This document shows positions 8,660-15,200 of a DNA stretch of 44,897 nt, piece after piece. The DNA comes from Pseudomonadota bacterium (GTDB lineage Bacteria; Pseudomonadota; Gammaproteobacteria; Burkholderiales; Burkholderiaceae_E), in NCBI GenBank assembly GCA_023388075.1, contig JAEWGX010000086.1, positions 1-44,897 of the forward strand, written 5' to 3'. Position 1 is the first letter of the stretch, and each line of letters opens with the position of its first letter. The position numbers and the translations under genes are program-made. The notes under the pieces were generated by a model. The model was not told where the DNA came from. It ran no database searches and was given only the letters and a program-made list of their open reading frames with translations.

Positions 8660-8711
8660 ACGCGCGGCAATGCAGGCCGTCGCGGCATACAACGTGAATT
8701 AGGAGAGGGAA

Positions 8712-9713
8712 ATGAAGCGCTTGTTGGTAGTGTGGCTCCTGGCGATCACGGCCGCCCTGGGATGGACCGGCCAGGCAGTCGCGCAGGCGAAGTCGCTCAA
8801 GATGACGACCATCGCCATCTCGAACAGCCCATGGCACAAGGCGCTGCTGAAGTTCAAGGAGATCGTCGATACCGAGAGCAACGGCCGCTATGTTGTCAAC
8901 ATCTACACCGACGGACAGCTCGGCGACATCTCGCAGCTGCTGTCTGCGATGCAGATCGGAACCGTCGAGTTCGGCTACTTCGGCCTTTCCTCGATCAGCT
9001 TCGTGCGCGGCGGCGAGGCGCTCAACGTGATCTACGTGCCCTACCTCTTCAAGGACGCGGAATGGGCGGAGCGGATCCTCAACAACGATGAATTCAACGC
9101 GATCTATTCCAAGATCGCCTCCACGGCCGGCGTCAGGGTGTTCGGAGCCTGGGGCCAGCGCTCGCCTCGCGCTCTGCAGACCACCAAGGGTCCGATCATG
9201 AAGCCCGAGGACGTCAAGGGCATGCGGTTGCGCATTCCCTCGCTGCCGATGCTGAAGGCCACGTTCGACCGGTTGGGCGCACAGGTGACGCCGCTCGGGA
9301 TGCTCGAGATATACAACGCTCTTTCGCGCGGCACCGTCGACGGCCAGGACAATGGCTTCGATCTGTCGATTCCGCCCAAGTTCCACGAGGCCGCGAAGTA
9401 CTGGTCGGCCACGGACCATGTCCAGGAGCTGGTCGGGTTCTTCGTGTCCGAGCGCTTCTGGAAGGGTCTCTCGGAGGCCGACCGCGAGCTTTTCAAGCGG
9501 GCTGCCAAGGAAGCCGGTGCAGTCACCACCCAGCTGACCCGCCAGTTCGACCTCGACAGCGTGCAGGTGCTCAAGGACGCCGGCGTCACCTACGTCGTCC
9601 CGGACCGCGAAGCGTTCCGCAAGGCCGTCGAGGGTGTCGAGAAGGAGTTCGACGGCAAGCTCTGGCCCGCCGGCCTGGTTGACAGGATCCGCAAGGAGCA
9701 GGAGGGCAAGTGA
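8712..9713 (+). CDS. dctP: TRAP transporter substrate-binding protein DctP
   Basis: Periplasmic binding protein (333 residues) that delivers an organic acid, usually a carboxylate, to the DctQM membrane subunits. The signal peptide is residues 1-25 (MKRLLVVWLLAITAALGW..., cleavage probably after AQA). The DctP fold shows GRYVVNIYTDGQLGDISQLL and later KGMRLRIPSLPMLKATFDRL, the region containing the Arg that clamps the ligand carboxylate in this family. A good ribosome site (TAGGAGAGGG) precedes the ATG. The gene overlaps dctQ by 4 bp. The ligand is unknown; downstream CoA-transferase and lyase genes point to a branched di- or hydroxy-acid. Confidence 0.95.
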   Translation: MKRLLVVWLLAITAALGWTGQAVAQAKSLKMTTIAISNSPWHKALLKFKEIVDTESNGRYVVNIYTDGQLGDISQLLSAMQIGTVEFGYFGLSSISFVRGGEALNVIYVPYLFKDAEWAERILNNDEFNAIYSKIASTAGVRVFGAWGQRSPRALQTTKGPIMKPEDVKGMRLRIPSLPMLKATFDRLGAQVTPLGMLEIYNALSRGTVDGQDNGFDLSIPPKFHEAAKYWSATDHVQELVGFFVSERFWKGLSEADRELFKRAAKEAGAVTTQLTRQFDLDSVQVLKDAGVTYVVPDREAFRKAVEGVEKEFDGKLWPAGLVDRIRKEQEGK

Positions 9714-10279
9714 GCAACGCCTCGGCGTCCGGCCCGGCGGAGGACGATGGCGGGCCGGCGAGTCTCCGGCTCGCCCTCGCCGTCCGGATACTGGACGGTG
9801 CGGCGAAGACGGTCATCGTGATCGCGCTCGCGATGGTCCTGGTGTTCACCGTCGGACAGGTCGCCGACCGCTATTTCATCAAGTCGCAGTTCGACGCCCA
9901 CGACCAGTTCGCCAGGATCGGGATGGTTTGGCTCACCTTCATCGGCATTGCGGTCGGCATCCGCAACCGCGCCAATGTCCGGATCGAGCTGCTCAGCCAT
10001 CTCGCCTCGCTGGCCACCCGGCGCCGAGTCGCCGTCGTTCTCGACCTGGTCATGCTGGTCGTCTCGGTGTTTCTCGTCATCGTCGGCGCGCGCCTGATGG
10101 AGATCGGCGCCTTCCAGGCCATCATGGGCACGCCGCTCAACTACGACACCATGTACGGGGCGCTGCTTGCGGGCATGTCGCTGCTGGCTGTCTTCATGCT
10201 CATCCGGTTCGCCGACATCCTCAGTGGTCGGCGCCTGAGGATAGACCCACCGATCGAAGACGATGATCATCGCGATTAG
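9710..10279 (+). CDS. dctQ: TRAP transporter small permease DctQ
   Basis: A 189-residue membrane protein with four hydrophobic segments: about residues 28-50 (TVIVIALAMVLVFTVGQVAD), a second near FARIGMVWLTFIGIAVGIR, a third near VVLDLVMLVVSVFLVIVGAR, and a fourth near YGALLAGMSLLAVFMLIRFA. This is the normal DctQ topology. It starts with GTG, overlapping the dctP stop by 4 bp, and its end overlaps the dctM start by 17 bp, so all three TRAP genes are translationally coupled. DctQ forms the membrane complex with DctM and is required for sodium-driven uptake. Confidence 0.93.
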   Translation: MSNASASGPAEDDGGPASLRLALAVRILDGAAKTVIVIALAMVLVFTVGQVADRYFIKSQFDAHDQFARIGMVWLTFIGIAVGIRNRANVRIELLSHLASLATRRRVAVVLDLVMLVVSVFLVIVGARLMEIGAFQAIMGTPLNYDTMYGALLAGMSLLAVFMLIRFADILSGRRLRIDPPIEDDDHRD

Positions 10280-11549
10280 CGCGGCCATCTTCTTCGCGCT
10301 GCTGCTGATCGGTCTCGATGTCGGCTTCTCGATGATCGTGGCCGCGCTGCTCGGCATGATGCTGCATGCCGAAGGCGGCGTGGACCCGGTCATGGTTCCG
10401 CTCACGCTGGTTTCCGGAGTCGACAGTGCCGCGCTGGTCGCGGTCCCGCTGTTCGTGCTGGCGGGCGAGATCATGAACCATGGCGGCCTGACCCGTCGCC
10501 TCATCGACTGGGCCTCGGCGATGGTGGGCCACTTCCGCGGCAGCTTGTCGCAGGTGTCTATGATGACCAACCTGGTGATGGCTGGGATCTCCGGCTCGGC
10601 GGTGGCAGACGCGACCGCGACCGGGTCGATCCTCATCCCGGCGATGAAGCGCGACGGCTACAAGGCGAGCTATGCCTCCGCGGTCATCGCCGCGGGCGCG
10701 ATGCTCGGTCCGATCCTGCCGCCGTCCATTCCGATGATCGTCTACGCGGTGATCGCGAACGTGTCGATCGCGCGCTTGTTCCTCGCCGGGATCGTGCCGG
10801 GGCTCATGCTCTTCTTTGGCTATGTCGCCATCTGCGCCTGGATCGCCCGGCGTCGTGACTACCGTGCGAAGCCGCGGGCGCCGTTGCGCGCGCAGCTTCA
10901 CAGCACCCGCATCGCCATCTGGGCGCTCATGGTGCCGATCCTGATCCTGCTGGGCATCCGCTCCGGAGTGATCACGGAGACCGAGGCGGCTGGCGTGATC
11001 TGCGTCTACGCGTTGCTGGTCGGGCTCTTCATCTATCGCGATCTCAAGCTCCGAGACCTCCCGGAGGTGTTCTACTCCGCCGGAAAGATCTCCGCCGTCA
11101 TCCTGTTCCTGCTTGCGGCCGCCGGCCCGTTCGCCTGGCTGATGAGCGAATCCCACCTCGCCACCCGCATCTCCGAGGCGATCCTGGGCTTCTCCAGCGA
11201 TCCCCTGATGGTGCTCCTGGTGGTGAACCTGATGCTGCTGCTTGTCGGCATGGTGTTCGAGCCGCTGCCCGCGCTGGTGATGTTCGTACCGACGCTTATC
11301 CCGATCCAGGCTCAGCTCGGCATCGATCCGATCCACTTTGCCACCGTCGTGATACTCAACCTGATGATCGGGATGCTGCATCCACCGGTGGGGTTGCTGA
11401 TCCTGATCACCGGGGCGATCGGCCGGGTGCGTCTGTGGTCGGTCGCGGTCGAGACCCTTCCGTTCCTCGCCTGGTCGTTGGTGGTGCTGGGTTTGATCTC
11501 TGCCTTCCCCTCACTGGTGACCTGGCTGCCGAACGTGGCGATGAGATAG
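10263..11549 (+). CDS. dctM: TRAP transporter large permease DctM
   Basis: A 428-residue, strongly hydrophobic transport subunit with about a dozen membrane segments, the usual DctM length. Family stretches include GISGSAVADATATGSILIPA and AAGAMLGPILPPSIPMIVYA, each followed by further helices, and near the end MLHPPVGLLILITGAIGRV. It catalyses sodium-coupled movement of the substrate delivered by DctP. It is the last TRAP gene; a perfect 10-bp hairpin at 11561-11596 follows 11 bp later, then a second copy of the LysR palindrome before the next gene. Confidence 0.95.
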   Translation: MIIAISAAIFFALLLIGLDVGFSMIVAALLGMMLHAEGGVDPVMVPLTLVSGVDSAALVAVPLFVLAGEIMNHGGLTRRLIDWASAMVGHFRGSLSQVSMMTNLVMAGISGSAVADATATGSILIPAMKRDGYKASYASAVIAAGAMLGPILPPSIPMIVYAVIANVSIARLFLAGIVPGLMLFFGYVAICAWIARRRDYRAKPRAPLRAQLHSTRIAIWALMVPILILLGIRSGVITETEAAGVICVYALLVGLFIYRDLKLRDLPEVFYSAGKISAVILFLLAAAGPFAWLMSESHLATRISEAILGFSSDPLMVLLVVNLMLLLVGMVFEPLPALVMFVPTLIPIQAQLGIDPIHFATVVILNLMIGMLHPPVGLLILITGAIGRVRLWSVAVETLPFLAWSLVVLGLISAFPSLVTWLPNVAMR

Positions 11550-11560
11550 CGCCTGCAGCC

Positions 11561-11596
11561 GCCCGGGCGCATCGTACTTGCACGACGCGCCCGGGC
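11561..11596 (+). terminator. Strong hairpin after dctM
   Basis: GCCCGGGCGC (11561-11570) and GCGCCCGGGC (11587-11596) are perfect 10-bp arms around a 16-nt loop that can pair further internally (CGT/ACG). It begins 11 bp after the dctM stop. No T tract follows, so it may be an attenuating hairpin or an mRNA-stabilising 3' structure rather than a full intrinsic terminator. Confidence 0.55.
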
Positions 11597-11599
11597 TGA

Positions 11600-11639
11600 C
11601 ATCTCGGATTGAGATGGTACCTCTGCTGAGAGATCGCTT
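11600..11639 (+). promoter_or_regulatory. Candidate LysR operator, copy 2 (before the HMG-CoA-lyase-like gene)
   Basis: The core CATCTCGGATTGAGATG (11600-11616) is a perfect 6-5-6 palindrome followed by GTACC and a tail ending CGCTT. It matches the 7533-7572 segment at 32 of 40 positions. It starts 3 bp after the dctM hairpin and lies about 70-105 bp upstream of the next start codon, a typical position for LysR activation of a separate promoter. Confidence 0.6.
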
Positions 11640-11706
11640 TTCAGCCACGAACGGTTGGACCAACATGCGCCTTCCGATCTTCTGATTGCATTACCGGGAA
11701 CCGGAC

Positions 11707-12690
11707 ATGAAGCACGTGCACGCAGCAACTCAAACCACGGCCGGCGGGTCATTGGCCGGCGACGATTGGGTCGAGGTCATCGAGGTCGGCACGCGCGACG
11801 GCTTGCAGATCGAGCGCTATATCGTGCCGACGGAGCGCAAGGTCGAGATCCTCAACGACATGATCGACAGCGGCTTGCGCAGCATCGAGGTCACCTCGTT
11901 CGTTTCGCCCAAGGCGGTGCCGCAGCTCGCGGATGCCGCCGAGGTGCTGGCGGGCGTGCGCAAGCGGGATGACACCTGCCTGATGGCGCTGGTGCCCAAC
12001 CTCAAGGCAGCGGAACGCGCGGCGAGCACCCCGCTCGATGCCGGCGTGCTGCTCTGCTCGGCCTCCGAGACGCACAACCGCAAGAATCTCAACCGCAGCA
12101 TCGGCGAGTCCATGGCCGGGTTCGCGGAGGTAGCGGGGCGACTTCGCGAGGCAGGCATCGAGGTCAGGGGTGGCATGGCAACCGTGTTTGGCTGCCCGTT
12201 CGAAGGCGAGGTCCCGCTCGAGTCGTTGCTTCGGATCGTTTCAGCCTACGTGGCGCTCGGCGTCGACCACGTTGGCCTCGGCGACACGACCGGGATGGCC
12301 ACCCCGACCAACATCCGGCGAGTGGTTCGCGCGCTGAAGGCGGAATTTCCGCAGGTGCAGTACACGCTCCACCTACACAACACCCGCGGCATCGGCCTAG
12401 CCAACGTGCTCGTCGGACTGGAAGAGGGCGTGCGCCGATTCGATTCGTCGGTTGCCGGCCTGGGCGGGTGCCCGTTCGCGGCAGGAGCGACCGGAAACAT
12501 CTGCACCGAGGACCTGGTCTACCTGCTCCATGAGAGCGGCTATCGCACCGGCATCGACCTCTACAAGGCGATCGAGGTGGCCCGGAAGATGGAGCAGACT
12601 CTGGGCCGCCAGTTGTCCGGCCAGGTGATGCGCGCCGGGCCGCGCCTCGCCCTGCACGAAGCCGAGGCGGTCCAGACGGCCGCTGGCTAA
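11707..12690 (+). CDS. HMG-CoA lyase-like (DRE-TIM metallolyase)
   Basis: A 327-residue enzyme of the HMGL family, which cleaves a 3-hydroxy-acyl-CoA such as 3-hydroxy-3-methylglutaryl-CoA to acetyl-CoA and a keto acid. Key motifs are EVGTRDGLQ with the catalytic Arg-Asp, EVTSFVSPKAVPQLADA, a metal-binding HLHNTRGIGLANV, and the lyase signature VAGLGGCPFAAGATGN with the conserved catalytic Cys. I chose the ATG at 11707 over an earlier TTG. The CoA-transferase gene starts 12 bp downstream, which would supply the CoA ester. Other members act on citramalyl-CoA, so the substrate could be HMG-, citramalyl- or a related CoA; the products enter central metabolism either way. Confidence 0.88.
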   Translation: MKHVHAATQTTAGGSLAGDDWVEVIEVGTRDGLQIERYIVPTERKVEILNDMIDSGLRSIEVTSFVSPKAVPQLADAAEVLAGVRKRDDTCLMALVPNLKAAERAASTPLDAGVLLCSASETHNRKNLNRSIGESMAGFAEVAGRLREAGIEVRGGMATVFGCPFEGEVPLESLLRIVSAYVALGVDHVGLGDTTGMATPTNIRRVVRALKAEFPQVQYTLHLHNTRGIGLANVLVGLEEGVRRFDSSVAGLGGCPFAAGATGNICTEDLVYLLHESGYRTGIDLYKAIEVARKMEQTLGRQLSGQVMRAGPRLALHEAEAVQTAAG

Positions 12691-12702
12691 ACGGGCGACC
12701 TA

Positions 12703-13956
12703 ATGATCAGGACCATGGAATCCGCCACCACCGACAACACCGACCCCACCGGCGCCTCATCCGCAGCGGGCGGCGCCCGGCAGCCGCTCTCCGGCATCAG
12801 GATCATCGACCTCACCCGCATCCTTTCCGGACCGTTCTGCACCATGATCCTCGCGGACATGGGCGCTGACGTCATCAAGATCGAGGACCCGGGCGAGGGC
12901 GACCCGATCCGTCACATCGGCGCAGGGCACGAGGGGCTGAGCTGGTACTTCGCCTCCTTCAACCGCAACAAGCGCTCGATGGCGCTCGACGTGAAGTCGG
13001 ACGCCGGAAAGGCGACCCTGATGCGGCTGCTGGAGAATGCCGACGTCCTGGTGGAAAACTACCGGCCGGGCGTGCTCGACAAGATGGGGCTGGACCAGGC
13101 GACGCTGGACGCGATCAATCCGCGGCTCGTGATCGCCAGCATCAACGGCTACGGCGCGACCGGCCCGTATGCCGACCGCCCGGCATTCGACTTCGTGATC
13201 CAGGCGATGAGCGGCTTCATGACGGTCAACGGGCACGCGGACGCGGGCCCGGTCCGCTGCGCGCCGCCGATCACCGACCTGATCGCCGGCCTCTACGCGG
13301 CCTTCGGCGTGGTGAGCGCGCTGCGGGCCCGCGACCTCACGGGGCGGGGGCAGCGCGTGGAGTCGGCGATGATGAGCACGATGATCAGCATGTTCGCGTT
13401 CCTCGCGTCCGACTATCTCGCCACCGGGGAACTGCCGCTCAAGACCGGGAACGACCATCCCATCGCATCCCCCTACGGGCTGTTCAGGGCCAGCGACGGC
13501 GAGATCGCCGTGGCGCCGAGCACCGAATCCATCCTGAGGCGCCTGCTTGGGCTCCTGGGCATCGAGGAGATCCTGGAGTTGCCCCGCTTCGCCACCAACG
13601 ACCAGCGCCTGCTCAACCGGAAGGAGCTCAACGAGCTGATCAACCAGCGCCTGAGCAGCGACACGCAGGCCAATTGGATCAATCGCCTCAACGCCGCCGG
13701 CGTGCCCTGCGGCAAGGTTCAGGACATCGGACAGGCGCTGGCCGATCCGCAGATGGTGCACCAGGAGATGGTCATGGAGGTGGAGCATCCCGGCCACGGG
13801 CCGGTGAAGATGCTCGGCTTCCCGGTCAAGCTCTCGAGGACGCCGTGCGTGGTCCGCCATCCGGCGCCACGCCACGGCGAGCACACCGCGGAGATCCTGG
13901 CGGAGCTGGCGGGCCGCGACGGCGGATCCGGCCCCGGCCCGACCACCTCCCGGTAG
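12703..13956 (+). CDS. Family III CoA-transferase (CaiB/BaiF type)
   Basis: A 417-residue class III CoA-transferase that moves CoA from a donor such as succinyl-CoA to a carboxylic acid. The N-terminal family signature is DLTRILSGPFCTMILADMGA with VIKIEDPGEGDPIR. The conserved catalytic Asp is in RPAFDFVIQAMSGF, and the C-terminal part carries GVPCGKVQDIGQALADPQM. It follows the lyase gene closely and most likely forms the lyase's CoA-ester substrate from the acid taken up by the TRAP system. An internal ATG 12 bp downstream is an alternative start. The acid itself is not identified by the sequence. Confidence 0.92.
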   Translation: MIRTMESATTDNTDPTGASSAAGGARQPLSGIRIIDLTRILSGPFCTMILADMGADVIKIEDPGEGDPIRHIGAGHEGLSWYFASFNRNKRSMALDVKSDAGKATLMRLLENADVLVENYRPGVLDKMGLDQATLDAINPRLVIASINGYGATGPYADRPAFDFVIQAMSGFMTVNGHADAGPVRCAPPITDLIAGLYAAFGVVSALRARDLTGRGQRVESAMMSTMISMFAFLASDYLATGELPLKTGNDHPIASPYGLFRASDGEIAVAPSTESILRRLLGLLGIEEILELPRFATNDQRLLNRKELNELINQRLSSDTQANWINRLNAAGVPCGKVQDIGQALADPQMVHQEMVMEVEHPGHGPVKMLGFPVKLSRTPCVVRHPAPRHGEHTAEILAELAGRDGGSGPGPTTSR

Positions 13957-13993
13957 GAACAGGCCGGCGCGACGGGACCACGGCCGGGGCGCG

Positions 13994-14152
13994 CTACGGC
14001 GCCTTCGGCGTCTTGTACGGAACTTCCTTCTGCACCGGCTTCCAGACGGTTTCGTAGCCGACGAACCCTTTCTCGTTCGGCGGCATCTGGCGCGTCGTAT
14101 AGAAGCGCGTCACCCCGTCCGGAACCTTGGTGACCGGTTTCTGCTCACTCAT
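13994..14152 (-). CDS. Small uncharacterised ORF at the end of the apr cluster (52 aa)
   Basis: ATG at 14152 to TAG at 13994 encodes 52 residues beginning MSEQKPVTKVPDGVTRFYTT and ending with a Lys/Pro-rich tail. It has a GGAGG box about 13 bp upstream, is strongly hydrophilic, and has no Cys, signal peptide or membrane segment. It reads in the same direction as the SlyD-like gene and the apr genes, 80 bp downstream of the former. I do not recognise it. Support comes from the ribosome site, its place in the operon and a protein-like composition; it could still be spurious. Confidence 0.5.
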   Translation of the reverse strand: MSEQKPVTKVPDGVTRFYTTRQMPPNEKGFVGYETVWKPVQKEVPYKTPKAP

Positions 14153-14232
14153 CAGTTACCCCCATCCTCCGTGAAGCCAAGATGCAAGACCCGCGCGACA
14201 GGCCCGGGTCGTTCATCGCGTTCCATGCCGCG

Positions 14233-14742
14233 TCAAACCGGCCTCATCGACGCCGGGTCGACATCCGGCGCCGCTCCGATCGCGCCACCGGCTTTCAGCT
14301 CCTCATCGGTGGCGTCCCGCACCGTCAGCACCTCCAGCCTGAAGACGACTTCCCTGCCGCAAAGCGGATTGTTGCCGTCCACCGTCAGCGTCTCGCCGTC
14401 CATCCGCGTGACGATGAAGCTGCGGGTGTGCCCCGTGTCGCTCTCCATGAGGATGGCGGTCCCGACCTGGCGATACTCCCGCGGGACGTTCTCGATCCGG
14501 TCGGTGAACACCAGCGATTCGTCCCTCCGGCCGAAGATCCGGTTGCCGTCGATCGGCACCTCCGTCACGTCGCCCGCGGACCTGCCTTCCAGCTCCCTGT
14601 GGACCATGGGAGACAGGATCTCGTTGTGGCCGTGGACGTAGCCCAGCGGAAACTCGACGCGGCTGAGCACCTGTCCCGACTTCCGGTCGGTCACCTGATA
14701 GGTGAGCTCGACATACTTCCCGTCCTGGATGACCTCATTCAT
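14233..14742 (-). CDS. SlyD-like FKBP-type peptidyl-prolyl isomerase
   Basis: A 169-residue FKBP-family protein. The start MNEVIQDGKYVELTYQVTDR is preceded by a strong GGAGG. The FKBP core shows VLSRVEFPLGYVHGHNEILS, the SlyD counterpart of YLHG...ILPG, with the insert-in-flap layout (residues about 60-120), and later the GNNPLCGREVVFRLEVL strand that closes the FKBP barrel. The His-rich metal-binding tail of E. coli SlyD is absent. SlyD proteins are cytoplasmic folding helpers, often for metalloprotein maturation. Its position downstream of aprBA suggests a role in assembling the flavin/iron-sulfur APS reductase; this is inference. Confidence 0.85.
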   Translation of the reverse strand: MNEVIQDGKYVELTYQVTDRKSGQVLSRVEFPLGYVHGHNEILSPMVHRELEGRSAGDVTEVPIDGNRIFGRRDESLVFTDRIENVPREYRQVGTAILMESDTGHTRSFIVTRMDGETLTVDGNNPLCGREVVFRLEVLTVRDATDEELKAGGAIGAAPDVDPASMRPV

Positions 14743-14801
14743 CGGTGTGCCCTCCTGACGCTTGCGCGACATCCTCCCCGAGGAAGGCGCGCGTTGCAAT
14801 C

Positions 14802-14825
14802 GGGCGGCCGGGCGGCCGGGCGGCG
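14802..14825. repeat. Short GGGCGGCC tandem repeat
   Basis: Three head-to-tail copies of GGGCGGCC (the last with one change) lie in the 107-bp gap between the SlyD-like gene and the small gene after aprA. The internal GGCC palindromes could form compact hairpins in the transcript. It may equally be simple GC-rich slippage. Confidence 0.6.
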
Positions 14826-14849
14826 ACGCTCATAAGACTCTCATTGCGC

Positions 14850-15200
14850 TCAAAAGATCGATGCGGCGAAGATCCTGACCTCGCCCTCCTCGTAGCCGAG
14901 GACCAGCCTGCCGACCCATTCGCCCGGCTTCCGGGTGCTCCGTTGCCGGTAGAGGACCGTCACATGCTCGCCGCGACGGATGATGCCGAGAAAGTCGGCG
15001 TCCTCGGAGAGGTTCCTGGCCAGCTCGCTGTTGGCGAACTGGTGATTCACGACGACCTGGTTCATCGCGAGCGCCAGCGACCTGGCGAACTTCTGCACGA
15101 ATTCGCCGTACTTGCCCTCGTTGGAGGACTTCAGGAGACCGCGCCACAGGGGGTCGGCCATGTGGCGAATCTCCTCGTCGCTGCATTCGACGATGTTCAC
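14850..15200 (-). CDS. Small protein translationally coupled to aprA, function unknown
   Basis: A 116-residue protein starting with GTG at 15200, inside the aprA stop (GTGA overlap); an ATG 14 codons in is an alternative start. The sequence is soluble and without Cys or signal: it opens NIVECSDEEIRHMADPLWRG, has a helical middle (VQKFARSLALAMNQVVVNHQ) and a beta-rich C-terminus (HVTVLYRQRSTRKPGEWVGR, then GYEEGEVRIF). I do not recognise the family. Tight coupling to aprA implies that it acts with APS reductase, as an accessory, assembly or regulatory partner. Confidence 0.82.
   Translation of the reverse strand: MNIVECSDEEIRHMADPLWRGLLKSSNEGKYGEFVQKFARSLALAMNQVVVNHQFANSELARNLSEDADFLGIIRRGEHVTVLYRQRSTRKPGEWVGRLVLGYEEGEVRIFAASIF

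Noticed and set aside
13957..13993. Terminator between the convergent CoA-transferase and the 52-residue ORF
   Set aside because: Only a 5-bp GGCCG/CGGCC pairing is visible with no T tract.
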